A stretch of DNA of 64,000 nt from Galbibacter sp038433465. Lineage in GTDB: Bacteria; Bacteroidota; Bacteroidia; Flavobacteriales; Flavobacteriaceae. Made by a program: the position numbers and the translations under genes. The notes beneath the pieces are model-generated. The model was not told the DNA's origin. It saw only the letters and a list, made by a program, of their open reading frames with translations, and did not search any database. Location of the stretch: NCBI RefSeq assembly GCF_038433465.1, contig NZ_JAESVF010000001.1, positions 806,001 through 870,000 on the forward strand, written 5' to 3'. Below are positions 53,618-61,948 of this stretch, piece by piece. Numbering within the stretch: the stretch's first letter is position 1; each line of letters opens with the position of its first letter.

Positions 53618-54103
53618 ATGAAAAGTTATTTTTACATTATAATTTCATTTTTGGTAGTTTCATTTTCTTCGTGTAGTAGCGATAGTATTTCAGAAGAAAT
53701 ACAAGAACAAGAATTGGTAGTTTCGAGCAACAAAGTTTTGGAACAAGCTGTTTTTGATGAAGTGAATAATTTTAGAATCGAAAAAGGATTATCGCCACTT
53801 ACCATAAGCGATGAAGCGTATCCGTATGCAATGCAACAAACCCAATTTATGATTCGAACAGGGAGTCTTAGTCACAATGCATTTCAAGATCGAGCATCAC
53901 AATTATCGGCGGTAAGTAAAGCTACCAAAGTTGCCGAAAATGTGGCAAAAGGCTACACAACTGCACAAACTGTTGTAGATGCTTGGATTGCTAGCGAAGG
54001 GCATTATGTAAACATGATTGGCGATTTTTCTCATACCGCAATCTGTATCGGGAGTGACCAAGACGGAGTTTTGTATTACACTCAAATTTTCTTTCAGAAA
54101 TAA
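53618..54103 (+). CDS. CAP/SCP-domain lipoprotein
   Basis: The 161-residue protein has a lipoprotein signal peptide (lipobox FSSC, Cys19) and a CAP (SCP/PR-1) domain: FDEVNNFRIEKGLSPL (about 49-64), MIRTGSLSHNAFQDRA, AENVAKGYTTAQTVVDAWIASEGHYVNMIG and the final YYTQIFFQK strand. The His and Glu residues of the CAP cavity are present (SHNAF, AENVA, EGHY). Roles of bacterial CAP proteins vary and this one is not known. It is monocistronic. Confidence 0.9.
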   Translation: MKSYFYIIISFLVVSFSSCSSDSISEEIQEQELVVSSNKVLEQAVFDEVNNFRIEKGLSPLTISDEAYPYAMQQTQFMIRTGSLSHNAFQDRASQLSAVSKATKVAENVAKGYTTAQTVVDAWIASEGHYVNMIGDFSHTAICIGSDQDGVLYYTQIFFQK

Positions 54104-54172
54104 AAGATACACGCAAAAGACAACGTTTTTAAACGGAAGTTGCTTAAATTTATGCTTCAATAAAATGAAGTC

Positions 54173-54715
54173 ATGGCAGTACAAAAACCTTTCAATTTAA
54201 ATAAATGGCTCGACGAAAATAGAGCACTTTTAAAACCACCTGTTGGAAATAAAAATTTATACAAAGAATCGGGCGATTATATCGTTATGGTTGTAGCGGG
54301 ACCAAATGCTCGAAAAGATTATCATTACAACGAAACCGAAGAACTTTTTTACCAGCTTGAAGGCGAAATCGAAGTGCATATTCAAGACAACGGCGAAAAG
54401 CAAATTATGAAACTCAGCCCTGGTGATATGTATTTAAATCCTGCAAAAGTTCCTCATAGTCCTGTGCGTTCAGAAGGTTCTATCGGGCTTGTTATCGAGC
54501 GCAAACGTAACCATTTAAACATGGAAGACGGTTTACTTTGGTTTTGCGATAACTGCAACACAAAATTATACGAGGTGCGTTTTCCGCTAAACGACATCGA
54601 AAAAGACTTTTTAAAACACTTCAAACATTTCTACGGAAGTAAAGAATTACGTACATGCAATAACTGCGGTACCGTAATGCCTGTTGATAAAAGATTTGTT
54701 GCTGAAGAGGAGTAA
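54173..54715 (+). CDS. nbaC: 3-hydroxyanthranilate 3,4-dioxygenase
   Basis: This cupin enzyme opens the ring of 3-hydroxyanthranilate in the kynurenine pathway of tryptophan breakdown. The 180-residue bacterial form shows the iron ligands His51, Glu57 and His95 (DYHYNETEELFYQLEG; PHSPVR), the substrate arginines, and the rubredoxin-like C-terminal metal site with CDNC (125-128) and CNNC (162-165). Start and length fit. It lies 71 bases before an aldehyde dehydrogenase on the same strand. No other kynurenine gene is in the window. Confidence 0.95.
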   Translation: MAVQKPFNLNKWLDENRALLKPPVGNKNLYKESGDYIVMVVAGPNARKDYHYNETEELFYQLEGEIEVHIQDNGEKQIMKLSPGDMYLNPAKVPHSPVRSEGSIGLVIERKRNHLNMEDGLLWFCDNCNTKLYEVRFPLNDIEKDFLKHFKHFYGSKELRTCNNCGTVMPVDKRFVAEEE

Positions 54716-54786
54716 TAACGGCTTAGTTCTAAAAGTTTTGTACATTTAGAAAAAATAAAACAAAACACGAATAGATAGTTATATTT

Positions 54787-56340
54787 ATGACACTTCAAGC
54801 GAAAAATATTACCATAACTGAAGCTTTAAAAGAATTAGAAATAAACCCTTCAAACCTAGGAAGTTCTACAGGAACTAATTGGTTTGCAAGTGGTGAAGAA
54901 TTAATTTCTTACTCTCCCGTAAACGGAGAAGTTATAGCAAAAGTTACGCAAACTACTGCAGAAGATTACGAAAAAGTGGTGCAAACTGCCAAGGATGCTT
55001 TTGTAACGTGGCGGAAAGTAACAGCGCCCCAACGTGGCGAAGTGGTAAGGCAATTTGGAGAAGCATTACGAAAACATAAAGTTGCCCTCGGAACCTTGGT
55101 TTCTTACGAAATGGGAAAATCTTACCAAGAAGGACTAGGAGAGGTGCAAGAAATGATAGATATCTGCGATTTTGCAGTAGGATTGTCACGCCAATTACAC
55201 GGACTTACCATGCATTCTGAACGACCTGGACATCGCATGTACGAACAATACCATCCGATGGGGATTGTAGGAATCATTTCTGCGTTTAATTTTCCTGTGG
55301 CAGTTTGGGCATGGAATACCGCTTTAGCTTGGGTTTGTGGCGATGTTTGCGTTTGGAAACCTTCAGAAAAAACACCACTTACAGCAGTTGCATGTCAGCA
55401 TATCATTTCGAAAGTATTAAAAGCAAACGATATGCCAGAAGGTATTTCTTGTTTGCTTACAGGCGATTATAAAATTGGAGAATTACTTACGAACGATAAA
55501 CGTGTGCCGTTAATTTCAGCAACAGGTTCTATCAGAATGGGGAAAATTGTAGCGCAAACCGTTGCAAAGCGACTCGGAAAATCGTTGTTGGAACTCGGAG
55601 GGAATAACGCCATTATTGTAACTCCAGATGCCGATATTAAAATGACAGTTATTGGAGCTGTTTTTGGAGCTGTTGGAACTTGCGGACAGCGTTGTACTTC
55701 TACACGCCGACTTATTATCCATGAGAGTATGTACGACAAAGTGAAAAACGCTTTGGTGGATGCCTACAAACAACTTCGAATTGGAAATCCTTTAGATGAA
55801 AACAATCATGTGGGGCCACTTATAGATACCGATGCAGTAAATGCGTATTTAAATGCTTTAGATGAAGTGAAAAAAGAAGGCGGTACTGTTTTAGTTGAAG
55901 GAGGAGTGCTTGAAGGTGAAGGTTACGAAAGCGGATGCTATGTAAAACCAGCAATTGTAGAAGCCGAAAATCATTTTGATATTGTTCAGCACGAAACTTT
56001 TGCGCCTATTTTATATTTGATGAAATATAGCGGAGGTGTAGAAAATGCTATCGAACTTCAAAATGGCGTGGTACAAGGACTTTCATCTGCAATTATGACA
56101 AATAATTTACGTGAAGCCGAATTGTTTTTATCGCATCAAGGTTCAGACTGTGGGATTGCCAATGTAAATATTGGTACAAGTGGTGCTGAAATTGGAGGTG
56201 CTTTTGGAGGTGAAAAAGAAACTGGAGGCGGACGCGAAAGTGGTTCGGATGCTTGGAAAGTTTATATGCGCCGTCAAACCAACACTATTAATTATACTAC
56301 CGAGTTGCCTTTGGCACAAGGGATAAAGTTTGATTTGTAG
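54787..56340 (+). CDS. ALDH7-like aldehyde dehydrogenase
   Basis: The 517-residue NAD-dependent dehydrogenase has GIISAFNFPVAVWAWN (about 162-177), VWKPSEKTPL, ATGSIRMGK, catalytic Glu269 (LLELGGNN) and catalytic Cys303 (GQRCTSTRR). The overall sequence, with GVVQGLSSAIMT and GAEIGGAFGGEKETGGGRESGSDAWKVYMRRQT, resembles ALDH7 (aminoadipate-semialdehyde dehydrogenase, lysine breakdown) more than ALDH8 (2-aminomuconate-semialdehyde dehydrogenase). Its neighbour nbaC would favour the latter role, so the substrate is open. Confidence 0.9.
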   Translation: MTLQAKNITITEALKELEINPSNLGSSTGTNWFASGEELISYSPVNGEVIAKVTQTTAEDYEKVVQTAKDAFVTWRKVTAPQRGEVVRQFGEALRKHKVALGTLVSYEMGKSYQEGLGEVQEMIDICDFAVGLSRQLHGLTMHSERPGHRMYEQYHPMGIVGIISAFNFPVAVWAWNTALAWVCGDVCVWKPSEKTPLTAVACQHIISKVLKANDMPEGISCLLTGDYKIGELLTNDKRVPLISATGSIRMGKIVAQTVAKRLGKSLLELGGNNAIIVTPDADIKMTVIGAVFGAVGTCGQRCTSTRRLIIHESMYDKVKNALVDAYKQLRIGNPLDENNHVGPLIDTDAVNAYLNALDEVKKEGGTVLVEGGVLEGEGYESGCYVKPAIVEAENHFDIVQHETFAPILYLMKYSGGVENAIELQNGVVQGLSSAIMTNNLREAELFLSHQGSDCGIANVNIGTSGAEIGGAFGGEKETGGGRESGSDAWKVYMRRQTNTINYTTELPLAQGIKFDL

Positions 56341-56363
56341 AAAATTAGAAAAATATAGAGATA

Positions 56364-56394
56364 AAAAAAGCGGAGTTTTAAACTCCGCTTTTTT
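56364..56394. terminator. Bidirectional terminator between ALDH and desaturase genes
   Basis: AAAAAGCGGAGTTT (about 56365-56378) and AAACTCCGCTTTTT (about 56380-56393) form a strong stem with A- and T-runs on either side, between convergent genes. Confidence 0.85.
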
Positions 56395-56397
56395 GTT

Positions 56398-57387
56398 TTA
56401 TAAAACTCCGTTTGCTTCTACCCATTTAAAAATATGTGGGTCTTGCGGAGTAGCCATTCTTTCGGAAATACGTTTTAATCTGTCTGGTAATTTTACAAGA
56501 TAATCTCTCGCTTTTTCACCTTTGTCGTTAAGGTCTCTAACCTTATCAATTTCCCAGAATTCGTTTAATTTTTCTAAAATCTGGATATAATCAAAAGTAG
56601 TATAAACGCCTAAACGTTGTGCTGCATTCGAGAAGTTTTCGAAAGCACTACCAATGTGGTCGCCAGATTCGCGAACAAATTGTGCAGGCATAACAATTTT
56701 ACGCTTCATCATATCAGAAAAAGCAATCATCATTTCGCTTGGGTCGTATTCAAAAATTGTTTTTACAAACTCACGGTATGCCAAGTGGTGTCTCATTTCA
56801 TCTCCTGCGATAATGTTACACATTTTCGCCAACATTTTATTCCCTTTCTTTTTAGCAAGTTGCCCAACTCTTTTGTGTGATATGTTGGTAGCAAGCTCTT
56901 GGAAAGAAGTGTACACAAAGTTTTTGTATGGGTCTCTTCCTGTACCAATATCAAAACCATCAGCAATCATGTGCTGTGTGGTAACTTCAATTTCTTTCAT
57001 GTTTACACGGCCAGAAAGGTATAAGTATTTGCTTAATACATCTCCGTGTCGGTTTTCTTCAGCAGTCCAGTGGCGCACCCATTTAGACCATCCGTTACGA
57101 GCGTGTTGGTCTACACCTTCAACATCCATCAACCACGATTCGTAGGTTGGTAAAGCTTCTTCAGTAATAGTATCTCCAACGAGTACTACCCAAAAGTCGT
57201 ATCCCAATTCTTGAGCTTCTCCTCGAATGGTTCTTACATCTTCAAAAAAGGTTTCACTTTGCGAATCTGGTAAAAAGTCGGTTGGTTGCCAAATTTGGTC
57301 TGCAGGGATAAGGTATTGTTCTAGAAAAGCGTCAATTCTCTTTTCTATCGTCTGCATTACTTCGAGTCTAATATTGTGTAGTGACAT
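56398..57387 (-). CDS. Acyl-ACP desaturase
   Basis: The 329-residue soluble di-iron enzyme puts a double bond into acyl-ACP. Both iron-binding motifs are present: EENRHG (110-115) and DEMRHH (196-201), with a further Glu in DTITEEALPTY and QELATNIS, as in the stearoyl-ACP 9-desaturase family. A plant-type acyl-ACP desaturase is unusual in many bacteria but common in Flavobacteriia and Actinobacteria. It is monocistronic; ferredoxin partners are not adjacent. Confidence 0.93.
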   Translation of the reverse strand: MSLHNIRLEVMQTIEKRIDAFLEQYLIPADQIWQPTDFLPDSQSETFFEDVRTIRGEAQELGYDFWVVLVGDTITEEALPTYESWLMDVEGVDQHARNGWSKWVRHWTAEENRHGDVLSKYLYLSGRVNMKEIEVTTQHMIADGFDIGTGRDPYKNFVYTSFQELATNISHKRVGQLAKKKGNKMLAKMCNIIAGDEMRHHLAYREFVKTIFEYDPSEMMIAFSDMMKRKIVMPAQFVRESGDHIGSAFENFSNAAQRLGVYTTFDYIQILEKLNEFWEIDKVRDLNDKGEKARDYLVKLPDRLKRISERMATPQDPHIFKWVEANGVL

Positions 57388-57608
57388 TCGGTTCTGGTTT
57401 TATGGTGGTAAATATCGTATTTCTATACATGATAAACGAATAGTTTGTAATTTTTCTATTAGTTTTCTTGATAAAGGATCTTTAAAATTACGACAAACTC
57501 AGTGTTTTGGGGAGTAGTTTTATACACCTAAAGATACAAAATATTCCTGTTTGAAAGATAAATTTTACAATTTGATAACTAATTGACTTAAAGTTTTTTA
57601 CATATTTA

Positions 57609-57659
57609 GGTTGTTAATTTAGAAAATTAACTAAATTTGAGTATAAAAAATTAACAACC
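57609..57659. promoter_or_regulatory. ompA-like promoter inside a 12-bp inverted repeat
   Basis: GGTTGTTAATTT (57609-57620) and AAATTAACAACC (57648-57659) are perfectly complementary. Between and within them are TTG (57611-57613), 18 bases, and TAAATTTG (57632-57639), a complete promoter for the OmpA-family gene 14 bases further on. This looks like an operator or a 5' mRNA structure. Confidence 0.6.
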
Positions 57660-57672
57660 AATTCAATAGCTT

Positions 57673-58566
57673 ATGAAATCTCTGTACTTAGTTGGTATTA
57701 TTCTGACCATACTGATAGGTTCTTTTTTTAATTGGATTTTATGTTGCGAAGCCACCGAAACGGTTTCTGCTCCTTCAACAGTTGCACCAAAAGAAATCGC
57801 TCCTGTTGTAAATCCGTTAGTAATAAAAGATAATACGGGTAACTTTAACTACCGTACCAATGATAATTACAACTTCAATAAATCAAATTATATCATCTTA
57901 AGACCACTTGGAGAAGGTGTTGGCGCTGGTATTTTAAAACTGAAAGATTATATCAATACCGAAGACGGTAAGTTTATAGATGTTACTGGGTATTATTCAG
58001 TTTCAGAAAAAAATACCTCTGCATTTCCAAACTTAGGACTAGCAAGAGCACATGCAGTTAAAAACCATTTGATAGCTCAAGGAATTTCTTCTAAAAAAAT
58101 AAATACCTACGGCGAGTTGAGTCCGAATTTAAAAATTCAAGACAGTATTTATATCGGTCCCGTTGATTTTACCGTTACAGCCGATTCTAATTTTGCTGAT
58201 GCTGAAACTGTAATTGAGGATATTAAGAAAAACCCAATTGTATTGTATTTTGATACAGGAAAAAGTACTATTTCTTTAACAGATGAGCAACGCGCTAAGT
58301 ATTCTACAATAGTGCAGGCGATGGACAAAATAGATGATATTGCTGTGCAAATTATAGGACATACAGACAATACAGGAAACCCTGAAAATAATATGGTTTT
58401 AGGGAAAGACCGTGCCGAATATATCAAAGAATATTTGGTAAGAAACGGAATTTCTTCTGAAGATATTGAGACCATTTCTATGGGACAAACAAAACCAATA
58501 GCCACCAACGACACTGAAGAAGGGAGAGCTAAAAACAGAAGAACTGTAATAACAATTAAGAATTAA
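57673..58566 (+). CDS. OmpA-family protein with tandem OmpA-like domains
   Basis: The 297-residue protein has an N-terminal hydrophobic segment (about 4-24) that looks like a signal anchor, with two cysteines at 24-25. Residues about 60-165 resemble a degenerate OmpA-like domain (SNYIILRPLGEG..., LARAHAVKNHLIAQGISSKKI). The C-terminal domain (about 180-297) is a full OmpA domain: FDTGKSTISLTDEQ, IIGHTDNTGNPENNM, RAEYIKEYLVRNGISSEDI and AKNRRTVI, the peptidoglycan-binding pattern. It precedes an HhH protein gene by 20 bases and is likely cotranscribed with it. Confidence 0.9.
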   Translation: MKSLYLVGIILTILIGSFFNWILCCEATETVSAPSTVAPKEIAPVVNPLVIKDNTGNFNYRTNDNYNFNKSNYIILRPLGEGVGAGILKLKDYINTEDGKFIDVTGYYSVSEKNTSAFPNLGLARAHAVKNHLIAQGISSKKINTYGELSPNLKIQDSIYIGPVDFTVTADSNFADAETVIEDIKKNPIVLYFDTGKSTISLTDEQRAKYSTIVQAMDKIDDIAVQIIGHTDNTGNPENNMVLGKDRAEYIKEYLVRNGISSEDIETISMGQTKPIATNDTEEGRAKNRRTVITIKN

Positions 58567-58586
58567 TCATCCAAAAATTAATAAAT

Positions 58587-59123
58587 ATGAACTGGTGTTT
58601 ACTTATTCCAATAATAGTAGGCGTAATATGCGCAATTTTAGGGTATTTACTCGGAAGACTATTAGCAGGCAACAACAATGCTGAGGTTGAAGCTTGGCAA
58701 AAAAAGTATGATAAATTGAGTGCAGATTTAGCCGATTGTAAATCGAAATTGGCTGTAAAAGCTGATGCTTCTGTAGCTACAAACTTGGCAAGTACCGAGC
58801 ATACTACATTGCATTTAATTCCGTTTGATGCTGTATTAGCAAAAACAACTTACGGAAAGAAAATAAAGCAAGACGATTTAAAAATTATCGAAGGGATTGG
58901 ACCAAAAATTGAAATTTTGTTTCATAACCACGGAATTAAAACTTGGAAAGCACTTGCAGAAAGTAGCGTTGAAAAGTGTTTAGAAGTTTTACAATCGGGA
59001 GGGAAAGCCTACGAAATTCATAAACCAGACACTTGGCCACGACAAGCGCAACTCGCATACGAAGGGAAGTGGGTAGCACTTAAAGCTTGGCAAGACGAAT
59101 TAAAAGGAGGAAAGGAAAGCTAG
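58587..59123 (+). CDS. Membrane-anchored helix-hairpin-helix protein
   Basis: The 178-residue protein has an N-terminal transmembrane helix (about 3-27, with small-residue GxxxG), a short coiled coil (about 33-58, EAWQKKYDKLSADLADCKSKL), a linker, and a helix-hairpin-helix motif LKIIEGIGPKIEILFHNHGIKTWKAL (about 100-125), then a basic C-terminal part with WPRQAQLAYEGKW. The HhH segment resembles those predicted to bind DNA or to act as a small structural domain. It is the downstream partner of the OmpA-family gene; the joint role is unknown. Confidence 0.85.
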   Translation: MNWCLLIPIIVGVICAILGYLLGRLLAGNNNAEVEAWQKKYDKLSADLADCKSKLAVKADASVATNLASTEHTTLHLIPFDAVLAKTTYGKKIKQDDLKIIEGIGPKIEILFHNHGIKTWKALAESSVEKCLEVLQSGGKAYEIHKPDTWPRQAQLAYEGKWVALKAWQDELKGGKES

Positions 59124-59152
59124 GAGAAGCTTCACCTTAAATTATACAATGT

Positions 59153-59190
59153 AAAAAAGGGAAGTAACGCAACTGCGACTTCCCTTTTTT
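59153..59190. terminator. Bidirectional terminator between HhH and DUF1080 genes
   Basis: AAAAAAGGGAAGT (59153-59165) and ACTTCCCTTTTTT (59178-59190) form a 13-bp stem, with a further CGC/GCG pairing in the loop. The AAAGGGAAGT core repeats that of the nrdA terminator. Confidence 0.85.
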
Positions 59191-59207
59191 AGTATTTTAA
59201 ATTTTCT

Positions 59208-60044
59208 TTATTCCAACTCTCTCACCCAAATGTTTCGATAGCTTACACGACTATTATCGCCATGGTCTTGTAAACGAATTGGACCTTTTCCATGTGCTTC
59301 ATTTTTAGGCCAGCCAATGTAAGGTGTTGTTCCTTTAATTTCGGTGTGGTCTTGTATAAGCACGCCGTTGTGTAAAACTGTTACTGTAGCCGATTTTATT
59401 TTTCCGCCTTCAGCATTAAACTCTGGAGCGTGGTAAATAATATCGTACGTATTCCATTGTCCAGTTGGGACAGAAGCCTTTGCCAAAGCTGTTCCCTGTT
59501 TGTAAATGGTTCCTACTTGTCCGTTGGTGTACGTATCGTTATCGTTGTTATCTAAAACTTGAATTTCATATAAATTCTGAAGAAAAACACCACTGTTTCC
59601 ACGGTGTTGCCCATCTCCTTGAATTTCGGTAGGCGACATCCATTCGATATGCAACTGGATACTTCCGAAGTTTTGTTTCGTTTGAATATCTCCAGCTTTA
59701 TCTTTTACCGTCATACTTCCGTCTTTGTTTACAATCCAATCGGCAGTAGTACTGTCTTTACTACTTATCCAATTATCTAGATTTGAACCGTCAAATAAAA
59801 CGATTGCATCGCTTGGTGCACCATTTTTACTGAAGGGTTGAACAGTTGGTGGAACAGGCTCATAAAACTCTGTTTGTTCTGGTTTTGTTGGTTCCTCTCC
59901 GCTGAATTCAGGATAAGTAATCACAGTAGGATCACTACTTTTTTGCGTTATTTCTTCGGAAGAAGATTCTGCCTGTTTTGTAGTTGTTGTACATGAAAAA
60001 ATACTGCTAGCGATAAGGGTGCCTACGATAAGTTTTTTAGTCAT
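59208..60044 (-). CDS. DUF1080 (3-keto-disaccharide hydrolase-like) lipoprotein, copy 1
   Basis: The 278-residue protein has a lipoprotein signal peptide (lipobox IFSC, Cys18) and a DUF1080 beta-sandwich domain: DAIVLFDGSNLDNWIS (about 78-93), HIEWMSP, HRGNSGVFLQNLYEIQVLDN and GPIRLQDHGDNSRVSYRNIWVREL. Members of DUF1080 hydrolyse 3-keto-glycosides in Bacteroidetes, which fits the neighbouring oxidoreductases. A Ser/Glu/Thr/Pro-rich linker (about 20-75) follows the anchor. It ends the minus-strand sugar operon; a second DUF1080 gene is three bases upstream. Confidence 0.92.
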   Translation of the reverse strand: MTKKLIVGTLIASSIFSCTTTTKQAESSSEEITQKSSDPTVITYPEFSGEEPTKPEQTEFYEPVPPTVQPFSKNGAPSDAIVLFDGSNLDNWISSKDSTTADWIVNKDGSMTVKDKAGDIQTKQNFGSIQLHIEWMSPTEIQGDGQHRGNSGVFLQNLYEIQVLDNNDNDTYTNGQVGTIYKQGTALAKASVPTGQWNTYDIIYHAPEFNAEGGKIKSATVTVLHNGVLIQDHTEIKGTTPYIGWPKNEAHGKGPIRLQDHGDNSRVSYRNIWVRELE

Positions 60045-60047
60045 TTT

Positions 60048-60806
60048 TTAAAGTTCTTTAATTTTTATGTTTCTAAACCAAACTTTATTCCCGTGGTCTT
60101 GAAGTCCAATTTTTCCAGTTTTCGATGCTCCAAAACCTTCCCAACCATTAAATTTAGAATTGGCTATCATTTCTTCCCATTCTTTACCATGTACTGGGAA
60201 CTCAACTATTTTGGTTCCGTTTAAAGTAACTGAACCTTGATTTGTTTTATGGTTTATCATAAGTACGCAAGTGTTCCATTCGCCTGCAGGTTTTACCACT
60301 TTTTTACTTGGCGCAACCATATCATAAAGAGCCCCTGCCTGATGTGTAGTTCCAGCCTTAGCATCTGGATGTCTTTCGTCATCTAATACTTGAATTTCTG
60401 GTCCAGTTTGGTATGCTTCTTTAAACTTTTCATTTTCTTGAACACCCCAAAAAATTCCACTGTTACCACCTTCGGCTATTTTCCATTCTAAAGAAAGTTC
60501 GAAGTCTGTAAAGTCTTCATTAGTAACAATATTTTCGCCTCCTTTTCCAGGGATAAAAGCCATTGCTCCATCCTCGATAGTCCAAGAGTCGCTTACTTCA
60601 CCGCCATTGTACATATGCCAAGCATCGTAGTTGGTGCCATCAAATAATGTTGCCCAACCATTTTCGTCGGTAATTAATTCACGTGTAACTTTTATTTCTG
60701 GTGTTACATCTTCTTTTTCAGTTGTAGTAACCTTTGTTTCTGTGGTTTGTTGCTTGCATGATAACATCAATACAGATGCAATGCATAGGTAACTTAAAGT
60801 TTTCAT
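60048..60806 (-). CDS. DUF1080 (3-keto-disaccharide hydrolase-like) lipoprotein, copy 2
   Basis: The 252-residue protein has a lipobox (MLSC, Cys17) and one DUF1080 domain: WATLFDGTNYDAWHMYNGG (about 52-70), LSLEWKIAEGGNSGIFWGV, PEIQVLDDERHPDA and GKIGLQDHGNKVWFRNIKIKEL. It is paralogous to the next gene but clearly diverged and of slightly different length, so the two may have different substrates or act on successive linkages. It follows the isomerase gene by 11 bases. Confidence 0.92.
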   Translation of the reverse strand: MKTLSYLCIASVLMLSCKQQTTETKVTTTEKEDVTPEIKVTRELITDENGWATLFDGTNYDAWHMYNGGEVSDSWTIEDGAMAFIPGKGGENIVTNEDFTDFELSLEWKIAEGGNSGIFWGVQENEKFKEAYQTGPEIQVLDDERHPDAKAGTTHQAGALYDMVAPSKKVVKPAGEWNTCVLMINHKTNQGSVTLNGTKIVEFPVHGKEWEEMIANSKFNGWEGFGASKTGKIGLQDHGNKVWFRNIKIKEL

Positions 60807-60817
60807 AAAGTGCTATT

Positions 60818-61870
60818 TTATAGTCCGAGTATTCTTTTTAGTTTGTCATTATCAACATCGCCACCAGCAAAATCGTCAAATACTTTTTCGGTAGCTTCAA
60901 TAATGTGTTTTTGGATAAACGGAGCTCCTTCTCTTGCGCCTTGCTCTGGACTTTTAATGCAACATTCCCATTCCATTACAGCCCAAACGTCGCATCCGTA
61001 TTGTGTCAACTTAGAAAAAATCTTTTTAAAATCTATTTGTCCATCTCCTAAAGAGCGATACCTTCCTGCGCGATCTCCCCAATTGTTGTAACCTCCAAAA
61101 GCTCCTTTTTTTCCTGTCGGATTGAACTCAGAATCTTTAACGTGGAAGGCTTTGATGAACTCGTGGTAATGGTCAATGTATTCGATATAATCTAGTTGTT
61201 GAAGCACAAAATGCGATGGATCATACAAAATATTTACACGTTTATGGTTTTCTGTGGCTTCTAAAAAGCGTTCAAAAGTATCGCCATCGTGAATATCTTC
61301 TCCTGGGTGCACTTCGTAACAAACATCTACGCCTTGCTCGTCAAATTCATTTAAAATAGGCAACCAACGATTTGCCAATTCTTCAAAGCCCATTTCAACC
61401 AATCCTGCTGGTCTTTGTGGCCATGGATGAAAAGTGTGCCAAAGTAACGAGCCTGAAAAAGTAGCATGTGCTTTTAACCCTAAATGATTACTTGCTTTTG
61501 CAGCTTTTTTCATTTGATTGATAGCCCATTCTGTACGTGCTTTCGGGTTGTTTTTTACATTGTCTGGCGCAAAGTTGTCGAACATAATGTCGTATGCTGG
61601 ATGCACAGCCACTAATTGTCCTTGCAAGTGTGTTGAAAGCTCGGTAATTTCTAATCCGTAGGAATTAATTTTACCTTTCAGTTCGTCGCAATATGTTTTA
61701 CTTTCTGCAGCTTTATCTAAGTCGATTAAAAACTTTTCGGTGGTTGGAATTTGAATTCCTTTATAGCCTAAATCGGCTGCCCATTTACAAATTCCGTCAA
61801 GCGAATTAAATGGGGCTTTGTTATCTACAAACTGCGCTAAAAATACCGCAGGGCCTTTTATGGTTTTCAT
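60818..61870 (-). CDS. Sugar phosphate isomerase/epimerase-like TIM-barrel protein
   Basis: The 350-residue protein belongs to the xylose-isomerase-like TIM barrel family: YKGIQIPTTE, YEVHPGEDIHDGDTFERF (metal-binding Glu and His), NILYDPSHFVLQQLD, KAFHVKDSE and VMEWECCIKSPEQGAREG near the C-terminus. The metal residues Glu, Asp, His and Glu are in place. In such clusters it would process keto-sugar intermediates made by the Gfo/Idh/MocA enzymes. It lacks a signal peptide, so it acts in the cytoplasm unless an unusual signal is used. Confidence 0.9.
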   Translation of the reverse strand: MKTIKGPAVFLAQFVDNKAPFNSLDGICKWAADLGYKGIQIPTTEKFLIDLDKAAESKTYCDELKGKINSYGLEITELSTHLQGQLVAVHPAYDIMFDNFAPDNVKNNPKARTEWAINQMKKAAKASNHLGLKAHATFSGSLLWHTFHPWPQRPAGLVEMGFEELANRWLPILNEFDEQGVDVCYEVHPGEDIHDGDTFERFLEATENHKRVNILYDPSHFVLQQLDYIEYIDHYHEFIKAFHVKDSEFNPTGKKGAFGGYNNWGDRAGRYRSLGDGQIDFKKIFSKLTQYGCDVWAVMEWECCIKSPEQGAREGAPFIQKHIIEATEKVFDDFAGGDVDNDKLKRILGL

Positions 61871-61948
61871 TTTTCAGGGAATATTTTGTGTTTAATTTCT
61901 TTAAATGTATTCAGAAATAAAATTGATTAAAAATAAATGTGCTTAAAA

